Positions 22,357 through 32,670 of a stretch of DNA of 64,000 nt are shown here, one piece after another (the first letter of the stretch is position 1; each line of letters opens with the position of its first letter). Position numbers and translations under genes: made by a program. Source of the DNA: Brachionus manjavacas (lineage: Eukaryota; Rotifera; Eurotatoria; Ploima; Brachionidae). Location: positions 2,418,001 through 2,482,000 of the forward strand of contig JAHQIY010000013.1 in the NCBI GenBank assembly GCA_019054805.1, read 5' to 3'. Below the pieces are notes generated by a model. The model saw nothing but the letters and a program-made list of their open reading frames with translations. It did not search any database and was not told the DNA's origin.

Positions 22357-23063
22357 ATATCCACACACTGCTTTTTTAAATTTTTGAACAAATTTGTCGC
22401 TTTATAATTACTACATTAACGAATTTGACAAGACACACAATCATGAGATAAATTCTTTTTATTTTCTAGTAAAATTATTTTCTATTAATCAAAACCCGCT
22501 GAAAACGATGAGCAAATAAGGTCAGTTCAAACTTGTTCCGTCATCGGATCAAAAATTCTCAAACATAATTACTAATTTGAAAAATTCTACCGAATTAGCC
22601 GAAAAAAAACTTTGAATTATAAAAAAAAAGGTTTAAAAATTTTTTAAAAATATTTCATATATATATTTGGATTCCTCTCTTCAAGATTTACAAGAAAATG
22701 TGGGTTGTTTAAAAAAATAAAATAAAACGACTGATATATTTCGGTTTTTCAAATTACGTTACCGAATTTACATTTAATACATTTAGGCTGTGTTACCATA
22801 CTTAAATAACAACTTAAATAAACATTAATTCTGTAATTTTTTTAATTTTGAAGCAAATATTAAAATGGATCACAAAAATATTTTGGTTTAAAATAAAAAA
22901 ATAAGTAAGAAAATTATGGTCATATGATGTGTGACCCAAGCTTATGTGACCCGAAAAAAAAATATCCGCTCATCTAACTGACATAAGTCTTCAGTTCACA
23001 TATAACATGACCCCCTTGGTCACATTACAGGTCACAAGACCCTAAATTTATTTATTTATTTAA

Positions 23064-23636
23064 CACTATAAGCACCAAACGGGGTCAAATGACTCTATTT
23101 AAAATTAAAGATGCTTTTAGGCTTTATTCGAAAGAAAAAATATATTAAATTAATCATATATTAATTCTAAATCATGTAATAAAAAAAAAGGATTCTTATA
23201 AAAATTATTTCTCACATTTTTTACAAATAATCACACGTTCCGTTTTAGTTTGTCCGCATACTGGTTTATTACAGTTTGTACAGATCAAATTAGTTTTATT
23301 ATTGTTGCAAAGGCCAATTTGACACTTAACACGCTTTGGAGAACTGTTTTCTTGATCATCTAAACTTTGGGCTCTTTTACGTACACTAACAAAGCTTTCA
23401 AATTGAATAAAATTTCAATAGAAGTCATTTGACCCTTTTTGGTGCTTCTAGTAGTATATAGTCAATTAAAAAAAATGTAGCATCATGTGAATATTTTAAT
23501 TTAATTTAAATTTTTAAAATTTAACTTTATTTAATTCTAACTTTACAATTTCAAGTTTTTATCTTTTCAGACTATTGAATTATAATTTAGTAAAAAATCA
23601 AAAAAAGTCATTTATGATACCTTGGTGCTTCTAGTG
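23064..23636. mobile_element. piggyBac-type remnant between TTAA sites
   Basis: TTAA at 23060-23063 and 23637-23640 flanks termini CACTATAAGCACC and, in inverse, CACTAGAAGCACC. TTAA targeting is the piggyBac hallmark. A second, internal copy of the right end (GGTGCTTCTAGTAG) lies near 23438-23452. The interior retains the C-terminal Cys-rich domain of the transposase. Confidence 0.82.
23215..23412 (-). pseudogene. piggyBac transposase C-terminal cysteine-rich domain
   Basis: The minus-strand frame ends at 23215-23217 and contains KRAQSLDDQENSSPKRVKCQ, IGLCNNNKTNLICTNCNKPV and IICKKCEK. The CxxC pairs match the Cys-rich, DNA-binding tail of piggyBac transposases. The catalytic DDD core is absent. 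Confidence 0.75.
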
Positions 23637-23644
23637 TTAAATAT

Positions 23645-23715
23645 TTTTTGAGGAAATCCTCAGGCTATTCAGAATGGATCAAAATCCTTATTTTTAGCCT
23701 AGCGTTTGAAATGTA
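23645..23715 (-). repeat. LINE 3' module (GGGGAAA-GCCCC family)
   Basis: TTTTTTGAGGAAATCCTCAG followed by CAGAATGGATCAAAATCCTT and AGCCTAGCG: the same stem plus GAATGG core as at 16945 and 20940. Confidence 0.5.
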
Positions 23716-24721
23716 AAACTAAATATTAAAAAAGAAAAACTTTATGAATATTTATGTCTGTAAACATTATCTTTTTGAGTCTTTTTTCTATTTTTTCAAA
23801 AAAATTTTTTTACAGATAGTTATCTGTTTTTAGACCTAGCTAGGAAAAGATATTTTATCTTTATGTAGCTTTTGTAGCTCTCTAAATAACTTCATTTTGA
23901 TTTAAAATATTAAATGCATGTTTAGTGTATTAAATAAAAGCATGTTGAAATTGTAGCACTTGATAAATATTACTTATTATTTTTTGTTCTTTTTGTTCCT
24001 ATCTTTTTTTTTAAATAATGTTTTTTTCTTTCGGCTAGAAGCGGCCAAAAACTTAATTAAATAAAATATCTATTAAGAAGAATTTCTTTTATTTATTTTA
24101 AATAAAGTATAAACCGCTTAGTGCCGAATAAGTAGGTTTATTACACAGTATCTTCCCAAAGATTAATTGGGAAAAAAAGATTTTTTTATTTAATCAAGAT
24201 AATAAACATTCTATGTTTAATTAAAAAATTTATAAAGATTTTAGTCTTTTAAGTTTTGATCATGAACTTCAAGTGTTTTACTTTACTTTTTTGCTTTTCA
24301 TTAATAATTATTTGAAAAAAAAAACTTTGATCCGCATTATCGAATGCTTGAAATAAAAGCATAAAGCAATTTAAAATTAAAAATATTCTAATATTCTATA
24401 AACTGTCTTTTCAAATTTGTTTCTAGATAAATTTTTCTATCTATTTCTACTTGGTCATCACCTAAGAGGTGTTAAGATAACAAAATATGTCAGTTTGAAA
24501 TCAATTTAAAAAAAATTAAAAAAATTTTTTTTTATTATCAAACAAAATTCGAATTGATTAATAATGACGAATTTCGACAAAATTAAAATTACTCCTAAAT
24601 ACTATAAATGCAAAAGGTGATTAAAATTTAAAAGAAAATCAAAAAGAAAAAACCAAAAGGAATGCATATAAATAATTTGTGTATCAGTGAAAACGTCATT
24701 AAGCAACCCTTTGATTGAAAT
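23716..24721. other. Intergenic, nothing recognised
   Basis: AT-rich sequence between the transposon cluster and the GMPPB stop codon. No coding frame. A segment with AAGCGGCC (about 24040) and AAACCGCTTAGTGCCG (about 24110) may be a further LINE tail. Confidence 0.35.
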
Positions 24722-25854
24722 TTACATTATTATCTGAGGTTCTGGTACGGACTCGCCAATTGATTTGTGAGGCAAAATATACCCACCATTAACATACAAC
24801 TCATCTTTCACAACAACATCCTCGCCAAGAACAGTCACATTTTCCATTCTTACCTGCAAAAACCTCAATAATAAACTCCCATTAAAAAACAAAAAAAACC
24901 TACCCATTTTCCCACATTGCACCTCCAGCCCACTATAGAAGACTGAACCCAACTGTGCGATTTGATCGTACTATCTCCCAAAATGGTGCTTCTTTTTATA
25001 CAAACGCCATCTTGGACGACCACATTGGGTCCAATTACGACATTGGGGCCTATCCGGCACTCCTTTCCAATTTTGGCACTGGGGTCAATCATCACATTGC
25101 CAACTACGGATGAGTCTGTGTGCAGTAATTCGGGTTTATTTACCCGCAGCGATTCCAGGTACATGCACATACCGGTTAGATAGTCTTTGGGCTGGCCCAC
25201 GTCCATCCAAAAGCCCGACAGTTCCATGGCGTACAACTGCTTGTCTTGACACATGAAGGGAAACACTTCTTTCTCAATGGACATGTTTCTTAGGTCGATG
25301 CGGTCGAGAATTTGCCGGTTGAAAATGTAAAGGCCAGCATTGATCCTGTTTGAAACGAATTCCTTGGGCTTTTCGACAAATTTGTGAATGAGACCAGTGC
25401 TTTTGTCATAGACAACAACGCCATACTTTGACGGCTCCTCCACTTTTGTGACCATAATGGTGCCTTCACATCTGTGGCTTAGATGAAATTTGAGCATGTC
25501 TTGGAACGGAAACTCGCATATAACATCACTATTCAGAACAAAAAAAGGCTCCTCTGTTTCCTGAAAGTATTGCTTTGCCAGAGCAAGAGGCCCGGCGGTG
25601 CCAAGAGGCTCGTACTCTTGGGACATTGTGATTTTGATGCCCAGCCGGTTGGCCTCTTCGGTCATTTCCTTGTCTAGCATGTCGGATAGATAGCTGACAG
25701 CCAGGATTACGTGATCGACGCCCGCTTTTTGCAGCGCTTCGATCTGATGCAGCACCATTGGTTTGTTGGCGAATTCGACCAGAGGCTTGGGCTTGGTCAA
25801 TGTTAGTGGTCTCAATCGGGTCCCGTAGCCGCCTACTAAAATTAGAGCCTTCAT
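24722..25854 (-). CDS. GMPPB: Mannose-1-phosphate guanylyltransferase beta
   Basis: Two exons on the minus strand: 25854-24904 and 24853-24722, separated by a 50-bp GT/AG intron in phase 0. The product is 360 residues, the usual GMPPB length. It starts [18 protein letters not shown], the nucleotidyltransferase signature ([11 protein letters not shown] plus KPKPLVEF), continues through [10 protein letters not shown] and [15 protein letters not shown], and ends in left-handed beta-helix hexapeptides ([15 protein letters not shown]) with the conserved end [20 protein letters not shown]. The enzyme makes GDP-mannose from mannose-1-phosphate and GTP for N-glycosylation, O-mannosylation and GPI anchors; it is cytosolic. 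All key motifs are present and no lesion is seen. The ATG is the first codon of the conserved block. Confidence 0.97.
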
Positions 25855-26642
25855 TTTTTTTTACTCAAATTTTTTATACACCTTAACAAAATAAAATTTT
25901 TAAATTATTTTTTTTTAATTTTTAGTGACACGTATTGAAGCTCAATAATATAAAAAAAATTATAAATTAAATTTTAATATTTGAGAGTGTTGAGGAGTTT
26001 GTGAAGCAATGAGTCAGTTGACAAGTCTTTTTTTGTTGTAAATTGCCTCAACACTTAAGCGTAGCGTTGTGAATTCAAGAAAGTTTGGAATTAGACAAAA
26101 AAGGTAGATTTATTTGCAAAAAAATTATTTTTAATTTCAAGTTTTAGTTTACTTTTTCTTAATTTTTGGCATTGGGAAATTTTAAACAAAAATTTAAAAT
26201 TTTTTTTAAATTTTCTTTTTTTCATAGAGCAAAATGTTTTTTTTTTCAAATATTAGACTTTAATCTAATTTAATATTTTGGTTCAAATTAAGCTTTGTTT
26301 TTCAAAAACATTTTTCATCTGGCTGAAAGGAAGGACTAAGTTTCCATTCCAACCGGCCATGGCTCTGCCGAACTATGTTTTAAATAACAAAATTAATCTT
26401 TATTTATTTATCAAAAGGATGTCCGTCAATTTGAATAGAAATCTAAATCTATCTTAAAAAATCAAATCCTGAAAAAATACTTTCTATGACTTGAAAATTT
26501 TAACTTTAATAAAATTCTCCTACTTTTGAAAATAAAAAAAAACAAGAAAAAAAACACAAATTCTTTATATTTAAGAAAATATCTATTGGAAATTTCCATA
26601 AAAACACATCCAAAGACTTACTTAAATTAAAGATTTTGTTCA
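25855..26642. other. GMPPB upstream region with an inverted LINE 3' module
   Basis: AT-rich 5' flank of GMPPB. At about 26318-26380 lies an inverse copy of the GGGGAAA-type LINE 3' module (GGCTGAAAGGAAGGACTAAG, then CCATTCCAACCGGCCATGG). Nothing else recognised; promoter not identifiable. Confidence 0.5.
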
Positions 26643-26700
26643 AAATTTATTTATTTATTTGTTTTTTCTGTACCGAGCTTGAGCTCCTTCAGAATAAAAA
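26643..26700 (-). repeat. LINE 3' module (CTGTACCGAGCT family)
   Basis: TTTATTTATTTATTTG, then CTGTACCGAGCTTGAGCTCC and TTCAGAATAAAA. Other copies lie at 12345-12395, 52625-52676 and, inverted, 36030-36062, each at the 3' end of the same LINE family except this one, which has no coding part. Confidence 0.6.
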
Positions 26701-26877
26701 AAAATATTAAAAATAAAATAAAGTAAAAAGGATTAAATAAAAGAAATTAAAGAAAAGATAAATAGATATGTAATAAACGATATATATTTTGTTTTCATAT
26801 TGACATGTAGTTATTAAAAGTAAAGCAAATATATTAGATGGAAGCACCCTTTTGATATAAGTAAGTCAATTTCATTT

Positions 26878-26940
26878 TTATTTATTTAATGATTCAATTA
26901 ACGCCAATTCTGGCGATGTATAAAATAAGTTAAGAAATAA
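26878..26940. repeat. LINE-type 3' module (CGCCAATTCTGGCG family)
   Basis: TTTATTTATTTAATGATTCA followed by ATTAACGCCAATTCTGGCGA and TGTATAAAA; a near copy lies at about 18697-18745. The core CGCCAATTCTGGCG is a perfect hairpin. Confidence 0.55.
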
Positions 26941-26984
26941 AATTTAAGCATTTTTAGGCCCCATTTTGAGTACGGAGTACAGGC

Positions 26985-27480
26985 CCGGAAACCTTATTTA
27001 ATAAAAGAGATCAAAGTTCTGTGCAAAGGAGAGCCACAAAACTTGTACCGGAATTAAAAAGATTAGATTACATCCAAAGATTATCTGCATTGAATCTGAG
27101 CACTTTAGAGACAAAAGGACTAAGAGGTGATTTGATTGGAATGCTTAAAATAGTCAATGGGCTGGAAAAATCAATTGGCATGTACCCTTAGTATTCTGGA
27201 ACAAACATGAAAATGTGTTTCGTCCTTAACCGATACATCATGAGTTTATTATGTTGAAACAAATGGTGAAGAAATGTGAGCAGGGATACAATTTTTTTTA
27301 GCAAAAGAGAAGTCAATATATGGAACAAACTAGATAAAGATAATATAAATTCAAATTATATTGGTGTTTTTAAGAACAAGACTGATAAAATTGCTTTAAT
27401 GGAGCTATTATGATAAAATTAAATCATCATTTCATGTGCCTAGCACATCATAGCTTATTTAATTTAATTTATTTATAGTT
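26985..27480 (+). pseudogene. LINE ORF2 C-terminal tail
   Basis: Plus-strand frames, with one break near 27190-27285, read SSVQRRATKLVPELKRLDYI, QRLSALNLSTLETKGLRGDL, then REVNIWNKLDKDNINSNY and a stop near 27411. This is the CR1/Jockey-type ORF2 end. A short AT-rich 3' UTR follows. Confidence 0.72.
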
Positions 27481-27486
27481 TATTTA

Positions 27487-27665
27487 TAAGGCCGCATAAG
27501 AAAATGGCAAATTTTTAATAATAATGTCAAATTTGTAACTGTCAAATACCAAACATCAAATTAATTAAATTAATGTCAAATTTTTCTTAAACGTGTCAAA
27601 TAATCATTATATCTGTCAAATTTGATGAATAAGTGTCAAATAAGTTCGTCAACTTCTAGGCCTTA
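27487..27665. repeat. TGTCAAAT-array element, possible MULE end
   Basis: About 180 bp holds roughly eight TGTCAAAT or close variants, bounded by ATAAGGCC and GGCCTTA in inverse. The layout resembles the subterminal arrays of the MULE at 28958, but with a different motif. No coding content. Confidence 0.45.
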
Positions 27666-27889
27666 AAGTAATAAAGCAGAAGTTTTCTATTCCTTATCAT
27701 TCGCAGAAAATCTACAAAACCAGTCTTCCCCCAAACATTGTTATTCTGATAAAAGAATGCAGGAAAGTAAGAAGAAACTTTCAAAAAACTCGCTGTCAAA
27801 ATCTCAAGAAAAAATTTAATCAACTTACATTCGAGTTATAGGCCTCTTTAAAAAAATTCTGGAATCAAATTGGTTTGATTTTACTGAGA

Positions 27890-28957
27890 AAATGCGAAAA
27901 AACCCACTGACAAGTAGACCATTCTGGAAAAAAATAAATAAATTTAGATCAAAAATAGGATCAAATTTAATCCCAAATTTGTTTTTAAATCACAAGGAAT
28001 TCAAAACTAATGAAGAAAAGGGAAAATGCTTTGGAGAACTCCTATCTTCAATATTTAGTCCTAATTCTGATTTAATAGATCGTGATAAAGATTTCGAAAT
28101 ACTTAATTCTAACTCTGAATTCTTTAGAAATTATGATCAGTCTAATTTTAATGATCCAATTTGCTTAAATGAATTAATTAAGGCTCTAAAAAGATTGAAA
28201 AATGAAGCGGTATCAGGACCTGACCAAATTCATAATCTAATGTTAAAAAACTTACCTAGAAATTCATTAATAGAAATTATAGAACTTTTTAATTTATCTC
28301 TTCGAGAAGGTAGAGTCCCTAAAGCATGGAAAACATCAAACATTATAATGATTCAAAAAAAAGCCTCTTCTTTACAAGATCCTTTAAATTATAGACCAAT
28401 TAGTATAACGAGTTGTTTAGGAAAGCTCCTGGAACGCATAGTATTTTCAAGATTATACAATTATTTGGAACAAAATTCACTCCTTATCCAGGAGCAATCT
28501 GGATTTAGGAAACACCGGCGAACATCAGATAATCTTTTCTTTTTAATTTAAAAAATTGTGAAATCATTTAATAGAAAAAAAAGAGTTTGTGGCCTTTTTT
28601 TTGATATTTCTAAAGCCTTTGATAGGGTTTGGCATGAAGGTCTACTTTTTAAATTGATTAAAATGAATCCACCTCATTACTTGACTAACTGGATTAGATC
28701 CTTTTTAGATAGTAGTACATTTAAGGTAAATGTGAATGATCATCAGAGCGAAGAATACAAAATAACTGCAGGTGATCCTCAAGGCTCAGTAATTAGTCCT
28801 CTTTTATTTAGTATATATATTAATGACATCTCAAAAATAAACAAAAAGAAATATAGAAAATAAGATAAATAAATACACCAACTAGCTAGAACAATGGCTT
28901 ATTAAATGGAAAATGAAGATATCAGTTGAAAAGTCTTGTTCAGTAGTCTTTTCTAAT
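27890..28957 (+). pseudogene. LINE reverse transcriptase, broken
   Basis: The frame 27892-28551 covers the linker and RT fingers (ALKRLKNEAVSGPDQIHNLM, WKTSNIIMIQKKASSLQDPL, NYRPISITSCLGKLLERIVF, EQSGFRKHRRTSDNLFFLI), then a stop. The same frame resumes at 28552-28860 with FFDISKAFDRVWHEGLLFKL and AGDPQGSVISPLLFSIYIND. The segment with the FADD catalytic box is deleted, and KWKMKISVEKSCSVVFS then leads into the MULE at 28958. It cannot encode active RT. Confidence 0.85.
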
Positions 28958-29529
28958 TCGTCATGAAAAACTCGACTTGTCTGAATTCGACATAATTAAT
29001 TTAGACAAATTATTTTATACTCAACAAGAATAAACTCGACATGTAGTTTTTCGACATATAGTATTCGACATAAAAAAATAAAATTTAATTTTGAATTTGT
29101 TTATAGCTTAAAATCTCATCCCTATTTGCTTTGCTTAATTGATAGTCTTAAGTTAGAGCTATCAAAAACAGAAAATGAATATATAAAGTTGTGTTGTGGC
29201 CGTACTAACTCACGTAAGCCAGGTTATAGTTATTTGGAAGAGCAATTAAATAAAGCTATTTCTGATTTTACTTTTGATAAAACTTTATCTTTTCTTAAAA
29301 ATTTGTCTCACTTGATAGAATTTAATGGATAAATGAATTAATTATAATTCTTTTATTTATATTTTTTCTAATATTTTTTAATTAATAAATTTTTGAATTT
29401 TCTGTCTAAATAATGCATGTCGAAATTTTAGATACCTGTCCAAATTATTGATGTCGTAATAATTGCTGTCCAAAATATACCTGTCGAATTAATTATGTCG
29501 GATTTGTTCTTGTCGAAAACAGGCATATT
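28958..29529 (+). mobile_element. Internally deleted MULE inserted in a LINE
   Basis: Both ends carry repeated TTCGACA/TGTCGAA and TGTCCAAA-like motifs in opposite orientation. The centre keeps the last part of a MULE transposase, frame 29126-29332: HPYLLCLIDSLKLELSKTEN then SYLEEQLNKAISDF. The sequence HPYLLCLIDSLK overlaps the end of the frame at 11319-11555 (HPHLLSLINSLK), so the two fragments cover adjacent parts of one family. Confidence 0.68.
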
Positions 29530-29534
29530 CCTCC

Positions 29535-29705
29535 TGAAATATTCAAAGCAAGTTCAAAGAACTTGCTCAGGAAAATGATTGACGGTATCAAAACGCCACG
29601 ATAGTTTAAGGAGTATTAAGCACTGACGGAAAGCTACTATAGCGTTTCCTAATTGGGTTTTGGTTTGGTGGAATAAACCGCCGTAGCTCATCATTATTAT
29701 TATTT
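29535..29705 (+). repeat. LINE or SINE 3' end with (ATT)n tail
   Basis: A hairpin GCAAGTTC/GAACTTGC, then AAAACGCCACGATAGTTTAA, GGTGGAATAAACCGCCGTAG and (ATT)4. A partial copy occurs near 19866. Confidence 0.5.
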
Positions 29706-29754
29706 TAAATTAGAAAAGACAAAAAATAATACTCCTACTTCTAATATTTTTAAT

Positions 29755-30605
29755 TTGAAGTAGTAGTATTATTACCTGCTGCATTGAGATGCGGTACAGT
29801 AAGTACCTAGCTCATAAATGAGCTTTAGCAGTTTCCACTCATCCGTTCGTTCGTCGCTTTGAAATTATTCAAACTTTTCGCTGTAACTATTTCATTTGGC
29901 AATTTATTTTATATTGGTACAATTCGATTTATTAAAAACGTTTGTCTGCTCTGACTGGTTTTAGGCAAATTCACTATTTAACCTGAACTGATTTCCCCTG
30001 ATTATATGGTTATTAAATAATTCCATTCACAAGATTCACTCTCTTCTAATCATGGATGATTTTAAAGAACTGGATTAAGCCACCACGAACACGTCTCTTA
30101 CTTAAAGAGTCTAGTGATAGTTGTTTGAGTCTTTCTTCATATTCAACACCGTGAAAGTCATCAACCAATTTTGTAGCCCTTTCTTGGACTTTTTCCAACA
30201 TGTTTATGTCACGTTTTTGAACTGGACTCCAAACACAAATCGCATATTCAATTTGAGATCTGTTATAAAAGCTTGAATGCATTTTTACTAAGTCTAGAGA
30301 AACCATTTTTTAAAATACCAAGGACTTTATTAGCTTTGTTTACTGATAAATTCACTTGATTTTGCCATTTTAAATCACTAGAAACAATCACTCCCAAATC
30401 TTTTTCACCATTGCTTGAAGATATACGCTGGGCTATTCCATTTTGATCACGCATAAAATAATCAATCATTACATTATTCTTTCCATAATATCCAACTTTA
30501 CATTTCTTACCATTTAGTTCCACTTCCCAATCAATCGACCATCAATCTAGTTTTATTATGTCGTTTTGCAATTTATTGTTTGGGATAGAATTCCAAATAT
30601 TGATT
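29755..30605 (-). pseudogene. 5'-truncated LINE, ORF2 C-terminal half
   Basis: The minus-strand frames 30600-30263 and 30306-30046 (one shift) contain DIIKLD, a stop, WEVELNGKKCKVGYYGKN, EKDLGVIVSSDLKWQNQVNL, VWSPVQKRDINMLEKVQERA and RRVRGGLIQFFKI. This is the region after the FADD box in CR1/Jockey-type LINEs. The 3' UTR extends to about 29755. Confidence 0.8.
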
Positions 30606-31120
30606 AGAAAAAGATAAATAAATAATAATTAAATAATAAGAAAAAGAATATTTATTTTTATCTGCCAAAATTTGAATTAATATTTTCCAGAGGAATTTTT
30701 TTTTCAAACTCCAAGCTATCTTTTAGGTAAAGTCCAAATAAATTCATTTTAGAAAGATTTTAACTAATGTTAAAAAATTCTGACAAGCAAAAAGGCCACC
30801 TATAACACCTTTACCTGTAAATCGCACCTTGCCCAAAAATTTTTTCAAGAAAATATATATGTAATAGTACATTTTGATAAAACGTAAATACCGAAATAAA
30901 TTGTTTCATTAGTTAATCTCCAAAAAAAATATTCATTTTTTCTTGTAAACAAATTTTAATAAGTAAGCTTTGATATTTCCTTATGCAACCCTAAATATCA
31001 AAAAAAAAAAGCTTGCTATAGTTTAAAACTTAATTAACTTTTCAGTAAATTTGGACAGAAATATATCTTAATGAAAGTTACGTCCAAATATAAGAGCCAG
31101 ATGAACAATTGAGTCTGCTG
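30606..31120. other. Intergenic, nothing recognised
   Basis: AT-rich sequence without a recognisable frame or repeat. Confidence 0.35.
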
Positions 31121-31132
31121 CTAATAGACTAC

Positions 31133-31283
31133 TTGGAATTCGTGATAGTGTTCGTCAGAGTCAAAAGAAGTAAGCTGAGGTAATGAAAACGAAAAGTAAA
31201 TATTGGTGATTTTGTCGCGCTGTCGATCCCAGATCAAATCGATGCGGTTGTAAAAAATCGAACCTCTTGTCTGATTCCATGGC
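31133..31283 (-). CDS. Candidate exon of an unidentified gene
   Basis: On the minus strand a good acceptor (GTATTTCAG) precedes an open segment reading WNQTRGSIFYNRIDLIWDRQ, then RDKITNIYFSFSLPQLTSFD and ending EHYHEFQ before GTAGTC. Base composition is clearly less AT-rich than the surroundings. No partner exon was found, and the family is not recognised. Alternatives are a captured gene fragment or chance. Confidence 0.3.
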
Positions 31284-31724
31284 TGAAATACAATTTGCTC
31301 CAAACAATTAACTTTATATCAAAATTTACGCTTTATTCATTTTCAGATTATTACTATATTTATCTTTTTAATTTCAGTTAATTAGGAGAAAATATAAAAA
31401 ACAGGAAAAATTTTTAATTTAATTTATTTCAAAACTTATGTGCAGTAACGTAATTATCTATATTTACGTATTATCAAAGAAAACGATAAATTCAAAAATT
31501 CTCAAAATTCCAAAAAATGCACACATCCAAATATGATAAAAATAATTTGCATCTAAGTAAAGCATCGAATGTATCAACTGAATCAATTAACAGAACCAAT
31601 TTTAATTTATTAAAAACAGAAACGATTTTTTTTTTAATTTTTTTAATTTTTTTTTAATGTTTTATTTTTTTTTTCAAAAAATGACAAAAAATCTTTTTTG
31701 GAATTTAAACTTTTAAGGTTTAAT

Positions 31725-32387
31725 TGTAAGGTTCGCGCGTGGCAAAACTACGGCACTATCTGAATTTCAGCAAACCGAATGTGTATATATTCTGAAGTCA
31801 AGTCAGAATTTAATATTAAATTATTAAAATGTTTTCAATACTTAATTAAATTATTATTAAATAATTAGTTTTCTAATTATTTTTTTTTAATTTTTTTTAT
31901 TTTGAACATAATAAAAAAGAATTTTTTTTCAATTTTATTTTGGCTTTAAATTCAATAAATAAAAAAAGTCTTGATTTTGTTCGGAATTTTCTATAGTTTC
32001 AGAATGTGTATAAAAAACCAGGTGTTGGTAGGGGGGGGGGATACAAAAATAGTGAAAAATACCTTTTTTTTACCATTTTTTACCAAAATATCGATCTATT
32101 GGTAAAATAATAGATTAAATTAATACACCATTTTGTAGATGAGACTATGTGCTTTCAGAATATATTCATATTAATAAGTTTATGTCTATTAGAACATGAG
32201 ATTTTTTAGCTCAAGGGTAACTAAATTTTGTTTTTTTTTATCTTTGAGGGGGGTGGGATAAATTTTTTTTTTTTGACAATACCTAAAAAATCATTTTTTC
32301 AAGGTTTCAAGTATGCAGATTAATATTTTAAAGTCGGTTTGCTGAAATTCAGATAGTGCCGTAGTTTTGCCACGCGCGAACCTTACA
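31725..32387. mobile_element. MITE with 53-bp near-perfect inverted repeats
   Basis: TGTAAGGTTCGCGCGTGGCA at 31725 continues to 31777 and returns in exact inverse at 32335-32387. The arms are strikingly GC- and CpG-richer than the interior, which holds a G10 run near 32030 and poly-T stretches. No ORF. The target duplication is unclear, so the superfamily is open. Confidence 0.85.
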
Positions 32388-32670
32388 AAGTGAATAAACT
32401 ATTTGATTTTACTTTTTGAAATTAATAAACAATTCTGTAATCAAAAAATAAAAGTTAAAGTTTTCAATATTTAAACTTGATTTTTGTTTTCTTTTTTTTA
32501 ATCTTTCAAATATTTTATTTGTCAATTTTTTATTGACTGTGTAATTAGAAATAATAAACAAGGAGATTTTAAAACTTTTGTTAATTTATTTTTTGTTTAT
32601 AGTAAATAATAAATAAAATTCTATATACCCTAAATTACATCTTAAAGATAAAATTTTTAATTCTGAAAAA

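Noticed and set aside
22920-23040. Cluster of GTGACC words near the piggyBac remnant
   Set aside because: No inverted or tandem order strong enough to define an element.
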